From an uncultured Paracoccaceae bacterium (GTDB lineage Bacteria > Pseudomonadota > Alphaproteobacteria > Rhodobacterales > Rhodobacteraceae), in assembly GCA_947493255.1 (NCBI GenBank), contig CANLQK010000003.1, positions 1 through 64,000 of the forward strand: a DNA stretch of 64,000 nucleotides, in the 5' to 3' direction. Each line of letters starts with the position of its first letter. Within the stretch, counting starts at the first letter, position 1. The notes below the pieces were generated by a model. The model had not been told where the DNA came from. It was given only the letters and a program-made list of their open reading frames with translations, and ran no database searches. Shown here piece after piece: positions 40,695 to 50,397 of this stretch. Both the position numbers and the translations under genes were made by a program.

Positions 40695-42655
40695 GTTTTA
40701 CTTTCGGGAATTGCATGAACGGGAACAGTAAAAAGGAAACGGGTTACCCCATTTATATCGGGATCATACCACAACCTACCGCCGTTCGCTTCAACAATGG
40801 CACGCGAAATCGTCAAGCCTAGCCCGAGGCCATCCTCTTTACTGGTTTGGAACTGTTTGAACAGTGTCACGTTTGGGTCAACCCCGGGGCCCGTATCGGC
40901 GACTTCGACTTCAACCTTGTCGCCAACCTGGCGAGCAGAGATGGAAATTTTCTTGGCATTCGTTTGAGCTGCGATCATTGCATCCAGCGCGTTGCGCATC
41001 AAATTTGTTAGTACCTGCGCAAATTCAATACGATTGCCTGCAACATGCAGTAGTGCAGGAATTTTTCGTTCTACTTCTACATCGTAGGTTTCGAAATCTC
41101 GACGCATGAGTCGATAGGTCTGTGAAAGAAGGTCATCTAGGTCGATCGGGTCTTTGCCGTGTACGTCCTTTTTTGCAAACCCGCGCAGTGACCGAATGAT
41201 ATCGCCGCCTTGGTGGGCCTGCTCATCAAGTTCGGACAAGATAGTTAGAAGCTCTGCTTGCGGCGCGTCATCTTGCTTCGCGATGCTGATAGCGGTGTCT
41301 ACGTTTTGCGAAATTGCAGTAAGAGGTTGGCTCAGTTCATGGGCAAGGCCGGTCGCCATTTGACCCATCATATTGATTCTTGATGCATGGGATAGTTCGC
41401 GGTTTAAATCTTGAACTTTGGCGTCCAAAACGCGGCGTTGCGCGATCTCGTTAATCAAGGTTTGGTTGGCGTCACGAAGTTCTTTGTAGGTCTTGGGAGG
41501 GAGCGCACTTGCTGGCACTTCGCCCTGAGACACCAAGGAGGTGCGCACTGCAAAAGCGCGAACTGGTTTCAGAATAAGCTCGGCCAATGTGACCCCAACC
41601 GCTGCCGTTAATAGAGATACGAATGCGGCGATCCAGACGTTTCGTTTTCGATTATCCTTGATGTCTTGAATGAAGTCATTTTCAGGTGCAAAAACCGAAA
41701 TCACCCATGGCAAGTTTTGATCTGAAATGGGTTCCAATAGAGCCATATAGGCATCGCCATCAAATTCGAACTCGGATTGCACGGCACCAACAGACAAGTC
41801 GATTATCCCATCAAAGTCCGCAAACGCGGCACGAGTTGTTGGGTCGTCAATTTCTGAAACACTTACAAGCGAAACGGGCCCACCACTATTTTGGGCAGTG
41901 ACGCTGTCAAATTGCGGGTGCGCAATGACATCGCCATTTTCGTTGAGAATAAGCGCGACGCCTTCGGTTCCAACTGCGAGTTCTGAAAGAAACATGGAGA
42001 TGTCAGAGATTTCGATGTCGACACCAACAACGCCGACGATATTTCCATCCGCCTTGGTGACCGGCGATGCTACAGAAATTCCAGGCTGCTGGGAGGAAAA
42101 GAAAATATAGGGCGAGGTCCAAATACTCTCACCTTTAGCAACGGCATCGATATACCACTGTCGCGTACGGTGGTCGTAGGTGTCAGCGGGGTCAAACTCG
42201 CGGGCAACGATCTGGGCATCTTCAGTGCGCCAAACAAGTTCTATTGTTCGAGCGTCATCAGCAACACTAATGAACTTAGTGCGAAACGGGCCGGGCCCGT
42301 CGCTGCGCATCACATAGGTAAAATTGCCTTCAAGGTCTCCAAAGTAGGTACCTGATATGTGTGGAGCGCCTTGGACAAGCTGGAACAAGAATTGTTCCAG
42401 CGTCTGAGGATTGTTTGGGTCGACGATTTCGTTTTCAATGATCCGGCTTGATAATTCGGCAGCGTCACGTGCTGGCTCCAAGAAGCGTTTTGTGTGATCG
42501 ATTGCAGCTGAGCTTGCTTCGCTAAGGAGACCTCGGGCATGGGTCAGCATGGCCCTTTCTGATGTGACATAGGATGTCGAAACCACCACCAGAATGGCCA
42601 GAAATTGAAGCCCAGAGAGGCTAAGTGCGAGGACAAACCCGAGCGAATATCTCAT
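40691..42655 (-). CDS. Cache-domain sensor histidine kinase
   Basis: Two TM segments flanking a Cache-like region (RQWYIDAVAKGESIWTSPYIFFSSQQPGISVASPV), GLAHELSQPLTAISQNVDTAI H-box, DTGPGVDPN. Confidence 0.92.
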   Translation of the reverse strand: MRYSLGFVLALSLSGLQFLAILVVVSTSYVTSERAMLTHARGLLSEASSAAIDHTKRFLEPARDAAELSSRIIENEIVDPNNPQTLEQFLFQLVQGAPHISGTYFGDLEGNFTYVMRSDGPGPFRTKFISVADDARTIELVWRTEDAQIVAREFDPADTYDHRTRQWYIDAVAKGESIWTSPYIFFSSQQPGISVASPVTKADGNIVGVVGVDIEISDISMFLSELAVGTEGVALILNENGDVIAHPQFDSVTAQNSGGPVSLVSVSEIDDPTTRAAFADFDGIIDLSVGAVQSEFEFDGDAYMALLEPISDQNLPWVISVFAPENDFIQDIKDNRKRNVWIAAFVSLLTAAVGVTLAELILKPVRAFAVRTSLVSQGEVPASALPPKTYKELRDANQTLINEIAQRRVLDAKVQDLNRELSHASRINMMGQMATGLAHELSQPLTAISQNVDTAISIAKQDDAPQAELLTILSELDEQAHQGGDIIRSLRGFAKKDVHGKDPIDLDDLLSQTYRLMRRDFETYDVEVERKIPALLHVAGNRIEFAQVLTNLMRNALDAMIAAQTNAKKISISARQVGDKVEVEVADTGPGVDPNVTLFKQFQTSKEDGLGLGLTISRAIVEANGGRLWYDPDINGVTRFLFTVPVHAIPESKT

Positions 42656-42691
42656 TTTGCTAACGCTTTGTGCTTTTTCACGACGACTGTA

Positions 42692-44041
42692 TCACAAATC
42701 TAGCTCGGAACAGACTGTGCTGATGGAATTCGACAACTTGTCTGCTAACTCTTCCAGTTGATCTGGCGTACAAATGAACGGTGGTGCCAAAAGAACATGG
42801 TCGCCCGATTGGCCATCAATTGTTCCGCCCATTGGATAACAGATCAACCCATTTTCGAATGCCACAGCTTTTAGCCTGGCGTTGAATTTAAATGCGGGGT
42901 CCAGTGGAGATTTAGTGTCGCAGTTCGACACAAACTCTAAACCAACAAACAAACCTCGCCCGCGGATGTCGCCTACAACAGGGTGCTGGCCAAGCCTGTC
43001 GTTTAGCAACGATGTCAGCATGGCGCCTTTTGTGGCCACCGAACTAACAAGTCCGGAGGTGAGCTTTTGTACGACCGCAACTGCCGCTGCGCATGCCGTG
43101 GGGTGCCCAACATAGGTATGCCCATGTTGAAAGAACCCGCTGCCGTTCTCGATTGCAGCATAAATTCCCCTGCTACACAGAGTGGCCCCAATGGGCTGGT
43201 ATCCAGCACCAAGTCCTTTGGCGATGGTGCAAATATCTGGGCTTATTCCGTCGTAATCACAGGCGAACAACGTGCCTGTTCGTCCCATACCGCACATGAC
43301 CTCATCAAGGATCAGCAGCACACCATATTGGTCACAGATCTCTCGGATACGTTTGAAGTAGCCGTCGACCGCCGGTACTGCTCCCATGGTTGCGCCAACA
43401 ACTGGTTCTGCGACAAATGCCATTACGTTCTCGGGACCTAAACGGAGGATCTCGGTTTCAAGTTCATTTGCGGATCGAAGGGCGTAGTCTTGCGTCGTTT
43501 CTCCATTGGATTGTTCCCGGTAAGCATAACAGGGAGGGATGTGGCTAACATCCATCAACATTGGCGCAAATTGCGCGCGTCGCCATTCGTTTCCACCGAC
43601 GGCCAGGGCACCTAAAGTGTTACCGTGGTAGCTTTGTTTGCGAGCAATGATCTTGGTGCGTTCAGGGGCACCTTTTTCTAGGTAGTATTGTCGCGCAAGT
43701 TTCAATGCAGCTTCGACAGCTTCCGAACCGCCAGAAACAAAGTAGACCTTTTCCAAACCCGCTGGTGCGTTTTCGATCAAGAGGTCCGCAAGACGTTCTG
43801 CTGGGTCTGAGGTTAGAAACCCTGTATGAGCAAACGCCATCGAATCTAGCTGTGTTTTGATCGCATTGATCACGTCCTGATCAGAATGGCCAAGGCACGA
43901 AACGGCCGCTCCGCCAGAACCATCCAAATATTTCTTGCCGGTAGAATCAGTCAAATAGATTCCATCACCCTTCACCCCCTTAGGGGGTACAGCCTTGGAA
44001 TTACGTGGAAAAACATGCGACATTCGAGGGCCCCAACTCAC
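42692..44041 (-). CDS. Class III (PLP) aminotransferase
   Basis: YFVSGGSEAVEAALKLARQY, LILDEVMCGMGRTGTLFACDYDGISPDICTIAKGLGAGYQPIGA. Confidence 0.93.
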   Translation of the reverse strand: MSWGPRMSHVFPRNSKAVPPKGVKGDGIYLTDSTGKKYLDGSGGAAVSCLGHSDQDVINAIKTQLDSMAFAHTGFLTSDPAERLADLLIENAPAGLEKVYFVSGGSEAVEAALKLARQYYLEKGAPERTKIIARKQSYHGNTLGALAVGGNEWRRAQFAPMLMDVSHIPPCYAYREQSNGETTQDYALRSANELETEILRLGPENVMAFVAEPVVGATMGAVPAVDGYFKRIREICDQYGVLLILDEVMCGMGRTGTLFACDYDGISPDICTIAKGLGAGYQPIGATLCSRGIYAAIENGSGFFQHGHTYVGHPTACAAAVAVVQKLTSGLVSSVATKGAMLTSLLNDRLGQHPVVGDIRGRGLFVGLEFVSNCDTKSPLDPAFKFNARLKAVAFENGLICYPMGGTIDGQSGDHVLLAPPFICTPDQLEELADKLSNSISTVCSELDL

Positions 44042-44250
44042 TCATTTGCAAAGTCTCTCACTGTAACCTCTGCATATCTATAGGTAGTTACGCGCATAGA
44101 CAGGTTGCGGATACATTGAGAGGCTCTCTCCCCAAGCGGGGTCGAAAACCCGCTCTGTAGCAGGGGGACGCTATTGCAACTGCCGGCACCGTCATCGGAC
44201 GCGCGGCCGTTTGTTCGTCCTCAGGCATAACCGACCTTGGGAGCTAACCA

Positions 44251-45222
44251 ATGACACAACGAAAAATCACGATGATTGCGGCCGCAACTGTTGCCGTAGG
44301 CCTGTCTGCACCAGCTGCGATGGCTGAAGAATTTATCACAATTGGTACCGGCGGTGTAACCGGTGTTTATTACCCAACAGGTGGCGCGATTTGCCGCTTG
44401 GTGAACCAAGGCCGCCGTGAACATGGTATCCGCTGTTCTGTAGAATCCACCGGTGGTTCCGTTTACAACATCAACACAATCCGCGAAGGCGAGCTTGAAT
44501 TTGGTGTGGCTCAATCTGACTGGCAGTACCACGCCTACAACGGAACGTCCCGTTTCGAAGAGGCCGGTGCATTCGAAGATCTGCGCGCGGTGTTCTCTGT
44601 ACACCCTGAACCATTCACAGTTGTAGCACGTGCCGATTCTGGCATCGAAACCATCGCTGACCTAGAAGGCAAACGCGTGAACATCGGTAACCCAGGTTCC
44701 GGCCAACGCGGCACGATGGAAGTGGTAATGGGCGCAATGGGCTGGGATATGAGCAGTTTCGCGCTGGCATCCGAGCTTAAGGCAGCCGAACAATCCGCGG
44801 CACTCTGCGACAACCAAATCGATGCCATGATCTACACCGTTGGCCACCCATCCGGTTCTATCCAAGAAGCGACTACAGCATGTGACAGCGTCTTGGTTGA
44901 AGTGTCCGGCGATGTGATTGACGCATTGATCGAAGAAAATTCTTATTACCGCGCGGCAACCATCCCTGGTGGCATGTACCGTGGAAACGACGAAGACATC
45001 ATGACTTTCGGTGTCGGCGCGACGTTCGTTTCTTCTGCTGCGGTGTCCGATGATGTGGTTTACGAGCTGGTTTCAGCTGTATTCGACAACATCGACGATT
45101 TCAGAGGCCTACATCCTGCTTTTGCCAACCTTGTCCCCGAGGAAATGGCTGCTGATGGCTTGTCTGCACCGATCCATCCCGGTGCTGCCAAGTATTACGG
45201 CGAGCAGGGCTGGGCGGAATAG
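44251..45222 (+). CDS. TAXI-family TRAP transporter solute-binding protein
   Basis: FITIGTGGVTGVYYPTGGAICRLVN signature; followed by TRAP permease. Confidence 0.94.
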   Translation: MTQRKITMIAAATVAVGLSAPAAMAEEFITIGTGGVTGVYYPTGGAICRLVNQGRREHGIRCSVESTGGSVYNINTIREGELEFGVAQSDWQYHAYNGTSRFEEAGAFEDLRAVFSVHPEPFTVVARADSGIETIADLEGKRVNIGNPGSGQRGTMEVVMGAMGWDMSSFALASELKAAEQSAALCDNQIDAMIYTVGHPSGSIQEATTACDSVLVEVSGDVIDALIEENSYYRAATIPGGMYRGNDEDIMTFGVGATFVSSAAVSDDVVYELVSAVFDNIDDFRGLHPAFANLVPEEMAADGLSAPIHPGAAKYYGEQGWAE

Positions 45223-45252
45223 TCCCTTCCCCGACCTTGTCTCTGAAACTAT

Positions 45253-45280
45253 GCGGGAAAGCAGGCACTTGCTTTCCCGC
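45253..45280 (+). other. Strong intra-operon hairpin (11-bp stem, 6-nt loop, no U-tract)
   Basis: GCGGGAAAGCA-GGCACT-TGCTTTCCCGC. Confidence 0.85.
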
Positions 45281-45337
45281 GCCCCCACCAAACGCGCGGA
45301 TTGATCGTCTGATCTGATCCCCAAGGAGTGATGTTAG

Positions 45338-47965
45338 ATGACCAATGCACCAGATCAACACAGTGGCCTAAGCGAGGAAGAGCTTCAGGAGCTTGTTTCG
45401 TCTTCGGACGCCGGCGCCCGCAACCCGATCGGAAATGTCGGGATGTTTCTTTCGATTGTTGCGATCATCTGGTCGCTGTTCCAAGTGATCCTCGCCTCAC
45501 CTCTCTCAAACCAACTTTTGCCGGGATCGGTGGTGAATAACTCACGCCAGATCCACTTGGCATTCGCGATTTTCCTCGCCTTCATGGCGTATCCAGCACT
45601 CAAATCTAGTCCGCGTGACCGCATTCCGTTGCTCGACTGGGCGATGGGGATAATGGGCGCGTTCATCGCGCTTTATGGCTATTTCTTTTACGACAAGATC
45701 GTAAACTCTGGTGGCCTTGCTGATGACATGGATAAATGGTTCGCTTTGGCGGGCCTAATATTGCTGTTTGAGGGTGCACGTCGTGCGCTCGGACCCGCGA
45801 TGGCGATTATCGCAGTTATCTTTTTGCTATATGTATTTTACGGGTCGTCTACGCTTGTACCAGATGTCATCCGCTGGGGCGGCGCTTCCCTGAAGAAGGC
45901 TATGAGCCACATGTGGATCACATCCGAGGGGGTCTTTGGTATCGCCCTTGGGGTTTCGACACGTTTTGTGTTCTTATTCGTTCTGTTTGGTGCCCTTTTG
46001 GATAAAGCAGGCGCCGGTAACTACTTCATCAAAATGGCATTCGGCGCGCTGGGCCACCTTAAGGGCGGGCCTGCAAAGGCTGCTGTTGTTGGCTCTGCTG
46101 CAACTGGCCTGATTTCGGGGTCTTCCATTGCCAACGTTGTGACGACAGGTACGTTTACTATTCCGTTGATGAAACGCGTTGGGTTTAGTTCTGAAAAGGC
46201 GGGCGCTGTAGAGGTTGCCTCATCAGTGAATGGCCAGATCATGCCGCCTGTTATGGGGGCTGCGGCCTTCTTGATGGTCGAATATGTCGGTATTTCGTAC
46301 GTTGAGGTTATCACCCATGCTTTCCTGCCTGCGACGATTTCTTACATCGCTTTGGTGTACATCGTTCACTTGGAAGCCGTGAAAAACAACATGCCGACTT
46401 TGGGTAACCGCGTTGTGTCCATGGGGCGCACAGTTGGTGGCATGGCCGCCTTCTTCGTAGGGTTCGCACTGTTATGTTATGGCGTTCAGTATCCGGTGAA
46501 AGCGATTACAAGCGTGGTGCCAAGCTCGGGTCTTGTGCTGTCGGCTTTGGTTTTCGCTGCCTATGTTGGCTTGCTTTGGGTCGCGTCTAGTGTCCCTGAT
46601 CTAGAAGCAGACGATCCAAACGCGAATGAGGTCGAGCTTCCTGTGGTTGGTGAAATCTACAAAGCAGGTTTGTACTACCTGCTTCCGATCATCGTCTTGG
46701 TCTACTTCCTGATGATCGAGCAGAAATCACCTGGCCTGTCCGCGTTCTGGGCAACGATGTTGCTGTTCGCAATTTTGCTAACACAGCGTCCACTCAAGGC
46801 GATTTTCCGTGGTGAGAGTGCGGTTGTCGAACGGTTCAAGGATGGTGTTGTTGATTTGCTGCAAGGCTTAATCGACGGCGCACGCAACATGATCGGTATT
46901 GGTTTGGCAACGGCAACTGCTGGTGTGATCGTAGGCACAGTAACGTTGACTGGCGTTGGCCAAGTTATGGCGGATTTGGTTGAATTCTTGTCAGGCGGTA
47001 ACTTGATCTTGATGTTGGTCATGGTCGGCTTGTTGTCCCTTATCCTTGGGATGGGCCTACCAACGACTGCAAACTACATCGTCGTGTCATCCTTGATGGC
47101 CGGCGTTGTGGTGGAATTAGGCGCACAAAGCGGATTGATCGTTCCACTCATCGCTGTGCACTTGTTTGTGTTCTACTTTGGGATCATGGCCGATGTGACG
47201 CCGCCCGTAGGTTTGGCCAGTTTTGCGGCCGCTGCGGTGTCTGGCGGTGACGCGATCAAAACCGGCTTTGTGGCGTTCTTCTACAGTCTGCGGACCGTGG
47301 CGCTTCCATTCGTGTTCATCTTCAACACGGACCTGTTGCTGATCGACGTTGCTTGGGCACAGGGGATCCTTGTGTTTATCACCGCAAGCATCGCGATACT
47401 TGTGTTTACGGCTGGTACAATGGGCTACTTCGTAACCCGCAGCCGGATCTATGAAAGCGTCGCGTTGATCTTCATCGCATTCATGCTGTTCCGTCCTGAT
47501 TTCTTCATGGATCGTTTGCAGCCGCCATTTGCCGCCGTGGAACCTGCGGCGTTGACCCAAGCTGTGGAAAACGCAGAAGTGGGCGATGAAATCCGTGTTG
47601 TCGTGAATGGACCAGACTTTGATACTTTCGAAATGCGGGACACGACAATCGTTCTGTCTATTGAAGATGAAGACGCCGCAGCGCGTATGGCAGCCACCGG
47701 CCTTAGCCTGATGGAAGACGGAGACGCCATTGTCTTGGACGAACCATTGTTCGGGTCACCACATGCAAGCGCGCTGGCAGATTATGACTTTTATGGCGAC
47801 GAGTTTGTAACCGTCAAAGAAGTGCAGGCTCCGCAAACGCAAATGCCGAAAGAACTGATGTTCATACCGGCATTGTTGTTGTTGGCTGGCGTCTTCTTGA
47901 TGCAGCGTCGCCGAGCAGGCCGCACATCGAACACCACGCCTGACCACGTAGGAGAAGCATCATGA
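45338..47965 (+). CDS. Fused TRAP transporter permease (4TM/12TM) with C-terminal extension
   Basis: SSIANVVTTGTFTIPLMKRVGFSSEKAGAVEVASSVNGQIMPPVMGAAAFLMVEY, GLPTTANYIV; 875 aa. Confidence 0.94.
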   Translation: MTNAPDQHSGLSEEELQELVSSSDAGARNPIGNVGMFLSIVAIIWSLFQVILASPLSNQLLPGSVVNNSRQIHLAFAIFLAFMAYPALKSSPRDRIPLLDWAMGIMGAFIALYGYFFYDKIVNSGGLADDMDKWFALAGLILLFEGARRALGPAMAIIAVIFLLYVFYGSSTLVPDVIRWGGASLKKAMSHMWITSEGVFGIALGVSTRFVFLFVLFGALLDKAGAGNYFIKMAFGALGHLKGGPAKAAVVGSAATGLISGSSIANVVTTGTFTIPLMKRVGFSSEKAGAVEVASSVNGQIMPPVMGAAAFLMVEYVGISYVEVITHAFLPATISYIALVYIVHLEAVKNNMPTLGNRVVSMGRTVGGMAAFFVGFALLCYGVQYPVKAITSVVPSSGLVLSALVFAAYVGLLWVASSVPDLEADDPNANEVELPVVGEIYKAGLYYLLPIIVLVYFLMIEQKSPGLSAFWATMLLFAILLTQRPLKAIFRGESAVVERFKDGVVDLLQGLIDGARNMIGIGLATATAGVIVGTVTLTGVGQVMADLVEFLSGGNLILMLVMVGLLSLILGMGLPTTANYIVVSSLMAGVVVELGAQSGLIVPLIAVHLFVFYFGIMADVTPPVGLASFAAAAVSGGDAIKTGFVAFFYSLRTVALPFVFIFNTDLLLIDVAWAQGILVFITASIAILVFTAGTMGYFVTRSRIYESVALIFIAFMLFRPDFFMDRLQPPFAAVEPAALTQAVENAEVGDEIRVVVNGPDFDTFEMRDTTIVLSIEDEDAAARMAATGLSLMEDGDAIVLDEPLFGSPHASALADYDFYGDEFVTVKEVQAPQTQMPKELMFIPALLLLAGVFLMQRRRAGRTSNTTPDHVGEAS

Positions 47966-48393
47966 CCGGACCTGTTCTTTGCGCTGTTGATATTTCGGAT
48001 ACCAAAGCCGACATTTCTGTTTTGCAAGCGGCCTATCAGCTTGCAGAACGGGACGGGCTGGGTCTGGATGTTGTGACAGTTGTTCCTGACTTCGGGACCA
48101 GTATTGTCGGGAGCTTTTTTCAACGTGACCACCACGACAAAATGGTGGACGCCGCGAAGGTAGAGCTTGGGAAAATTGTAACCGACGCGATCGGCGCTGA
48201 AGCAAATGAAAAGGTTAGGCACATCGTCGCCACTGGAACGGTGTATGAAGAGGTGCTGAAATTGGCCGGAAAAGCCCAAACCAGCATAATCGTCATTGGC
48301 GCCCATAAGCCGGACTTCAAAGACTATTTGTTAGGGCCAAATGCCGCGCGTGTCGTTCGGCACTCATCCTGCTCTGTCTTTGTTGTCAGATAA
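47962..48393 (+). CDS. Universal stress protein (UspA family)
   Basis: Usp fold; IIVIGAHKPDFKDYLLGPNAARVVRHSSCSVFVVR. Confidence 0.92.
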   Translation: MTGPVLCAVDISDTKADISVLQAAYQLAERDGLGLDVVTVVPDFGTSIVGSFFQRDHHDKMVDAAKVELGKIVTDAIGAEANEKVRHIVATGTVYEEVLKLAGKAQTSIIVIGAHKPDFKDYLLGPNAARVVRHSSCSVFVVR

Positions 48394-48403
48394 GAAAAGT
48401 AAT

Positions 48404-48438
48404 CCCTGACCGCTCGTTTCATGTTTGAACGGTCAGGG
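48404..48438. terminator. Hairpin between convergent genes, possible terminator
   Basis: CCCTGACCG ... CGGTCAGGG 9-bp inverted repeat between the Usp gene (+) and TIM-barrel gene (-); no clean U-tract. Confidence 0.45.
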
Positions 48439-48485
48439 GGGGGCGACGCGACGTACTCGACAATCGTTTATTTAGAGCGTTCCGT

Positions 48486-49322
48486 TTAGCAAAGTTCTTT
48501 CCAGATATCTTCGACCCAGTCCTTTATTTGCAGAGCTTCTTCCCAGCGGTTGGACATTTCGCGCCCGTTCGGGCCGGTCATTGCATAATCTGGGGGGCCA
48601 AGTTCGCACAAGAATACGCAATTGCCATCCGGGTTCCGGGTCTTCCACCCGTCAAAGCCTTCGCGCCACCATGCCTTGAACATCTCCACCCATTTCTGGT
48701 TTTGCGGGAAATCCAGTTGCAGCTGCACTTGGCTACGGCTGGCCACACGGCCTTGAAAACTATCAGATCGGGCAAGAATACGGCTCATATGTTCGGCGTC
48801 ACGTGGGCGAAGCGGGCAAGCCATTTCACGTCCAACGACATAGTGTGAAAGGTCTGCACAAAGCCGCATTTCGGGGATCGCGTCGATCAGGCATAATGTT
48901 GAATACAAATCGTTGGTGATGCAATCGCGATGCGTTTCAAACAAGATCGGCATGCCTTCTTGTTCCGACATTTCAAGCCATGCGCGGATAACAGGGATCA
49001 TGCCTCCCACACTGATGGGCATGACTTGGCCAATCACGACGACAAAAGGTGCACCAAAATCTTTGGCCATTTGCAGGGTCGGGCGCAACGCCTCGACCGT
49101 CTTTGGAAAGTCCACCAAAAACGGGGTGAGGCCGGCATTCGCCATCATCGGCTGGATGCGTTTTACGTCCGCAACGGATGTTGCCCCGAAATCCAACGCC
49201 ATACCTTTGTAGCCAGCACGGGCTACCATTTCGACCACCTGTTCATAGGGCAGTTTTACACCGGTTTGGTCGTGCGGCTGCATCGCCCAAAGTGACGTGT
49301 ATACATCTAAGGTTTGGCTCAT
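48486..49322 (-). CDS. Sugar phosphate isomerase/epimerase-like TIM-barrel protein
   Basis: TIM-barrel pattern (VEMVARAGYKGMALDFGA..., ILFETHRDC, LCADLSHYVVG, VQLQLDF); start chosen at MSQTLDVYTS. Confidence 0.8.
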   Translation of the reverse strand: MSQTLDVYTSLWAMQPHDQTGVKLPYEQVVEMVARAGYKGMALDFGATSVADVKRIQPMMANAGLTPFLVDFPKTVEALRPTLQMAKDFGAPFVVVIGQVMPISVGGMIPVIRAWLEMSEQEGMPILFETHRDCITNDLYSTLCLIDAIPEMRLCADLSHYVVGREMACPLRPRDAEHMSRILARSDSFQGRVASRSQVQLQLDFPQNQKWVEMFKAWWREGFDGWKTRNPDGNCVFLCELGPPDYAMTGPNGREMSNRWEEALQIKDWVEDIWKELC

Positions 49323-50302
49323 TCGGCTTCCAATCGCATTTTGCGGCCATTCACGGGTACGATCCAAACTTCGTTCATCGGGTATTTGCTTTCGTCCTTC
49401 TGGGCGAGCTTTTTGATGACCTCGATTTGAAACTCGATCCATCCCATGCGCCACACTTCACTTTTTATCTGTGTTTCGATCTTTTCGTTCAGTTGTTTCA
49501 GTTTCCAAAACGGGACCGAAGGGAACGTGTGATGCGCCGTGTGATATGGCATCTGCCAACATAACCAACGCACAAACCCGTTTGCACGTGTGCTGCGCGT
49601 GTTTTCTAAGATGTTGTCTTCGTGGCTTAGCCCCAGATGTTCGATTGTGTTTTGCAGCTGATGAACCGGTTTTGTCAGCACCATGGGAATGATCCAGAAT
49701 GTCAGCCATGCCCAACTTCCAAATGCGAATGACGCCAAAATGATCGTCAGATAGGCCGCCAAGTGAATTCGGCTTTCGTGGATGACCTTGGCTTCTTCGT
49801 CCGCGCGAATGAATGGCTCGACTATGATGCCGCGCGCGCGGCGAACGAGGCCAAACACGCGGTTGCGCCAATAGGTGATGCCACTAAGCCACATGAGATA
49901 GCTCTGTAACGTATAAGGTTCGCGGACCAGTTCTCCATCGCGTTCCCAGTCCTGTGTCCATCTGTGGTGCGCAAAATGCATGACCTGATCAAAGTCGCGC
50001 GGAAAGATCATGACAAACCCAATCACACGGCCCCAAATTTCATTGGTGCGCTTGGTGGCAAAAACGGTGCCGTGAGAAAGCTCGTGCTGTGCCGCGTACA
50101 AGAAGTTAATAAACACCCCGAGGCCAAAGCCCGTCAAAACGACCCAGTAGGTCCCCATCGCCTGAAAATGCAACACCGCAAAGATAGCAATCGCGCCCCA
50201 ATGGCTTAGCATTTGCAACCAACCAAACAGGTCAGAACGTGTGTTGAGGTCACGTAGTTCGGCCGGTTCCAATAGTTTGCGGCGAGAAAAGCTTTCTTCC
50301 AT
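49319..50302 (-). CDS. Membrane fatty-acid desaturase-family protein
   Basis: His boxes HELSHG, HFAHHRWT, TAHHTFPSV; several TM segments. Confidence 0.9.
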   Translation of the reverse strand: MEESFSRRKLLEPAELRDLNTRSDLFGWLQMLSHWGAIAIFAVLHFQAMGTYWVVLTGFGLGVFINFLYAAQHELSHGTVFATKRTNEIWGRVIGFVMIFPRDFDQVMHFAHHRWTQDWERDGELVREPYTLQSYLMWLSGITYWRNRVFGLVRRARGIIVEPFIRADEEAKVIHESRIHLAAYLTIILASFAFGSWAWLTFWIIPMVLTKPVHQLQNTIEHLGLSHEDNILENTRSTRANGFVRWLCWQMPYHTAHHTFPSVPFWKLKQLNEKIETQIKSEVWRMGWIEFQIEVIKKLAQKDESKYPMNEVWIVPVNGRKMRLEAE

Positions 50303-50397
50303 GGTTCGGTCCTTTTCGATGGCAGTTGGTTCATACTTATTGCCTCGTTTTTCTCAGGTCTATTGATCGTTTCGGGGCTTTATGATGAAAATGCTGC

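Noticed and set aside
47520-47965. C-terminal extension of the TRAP permease as a novel fused domain
   Set aside because: Such an extension (DUF3394-type) is known on fused TRAP permeases, so not counted as new.
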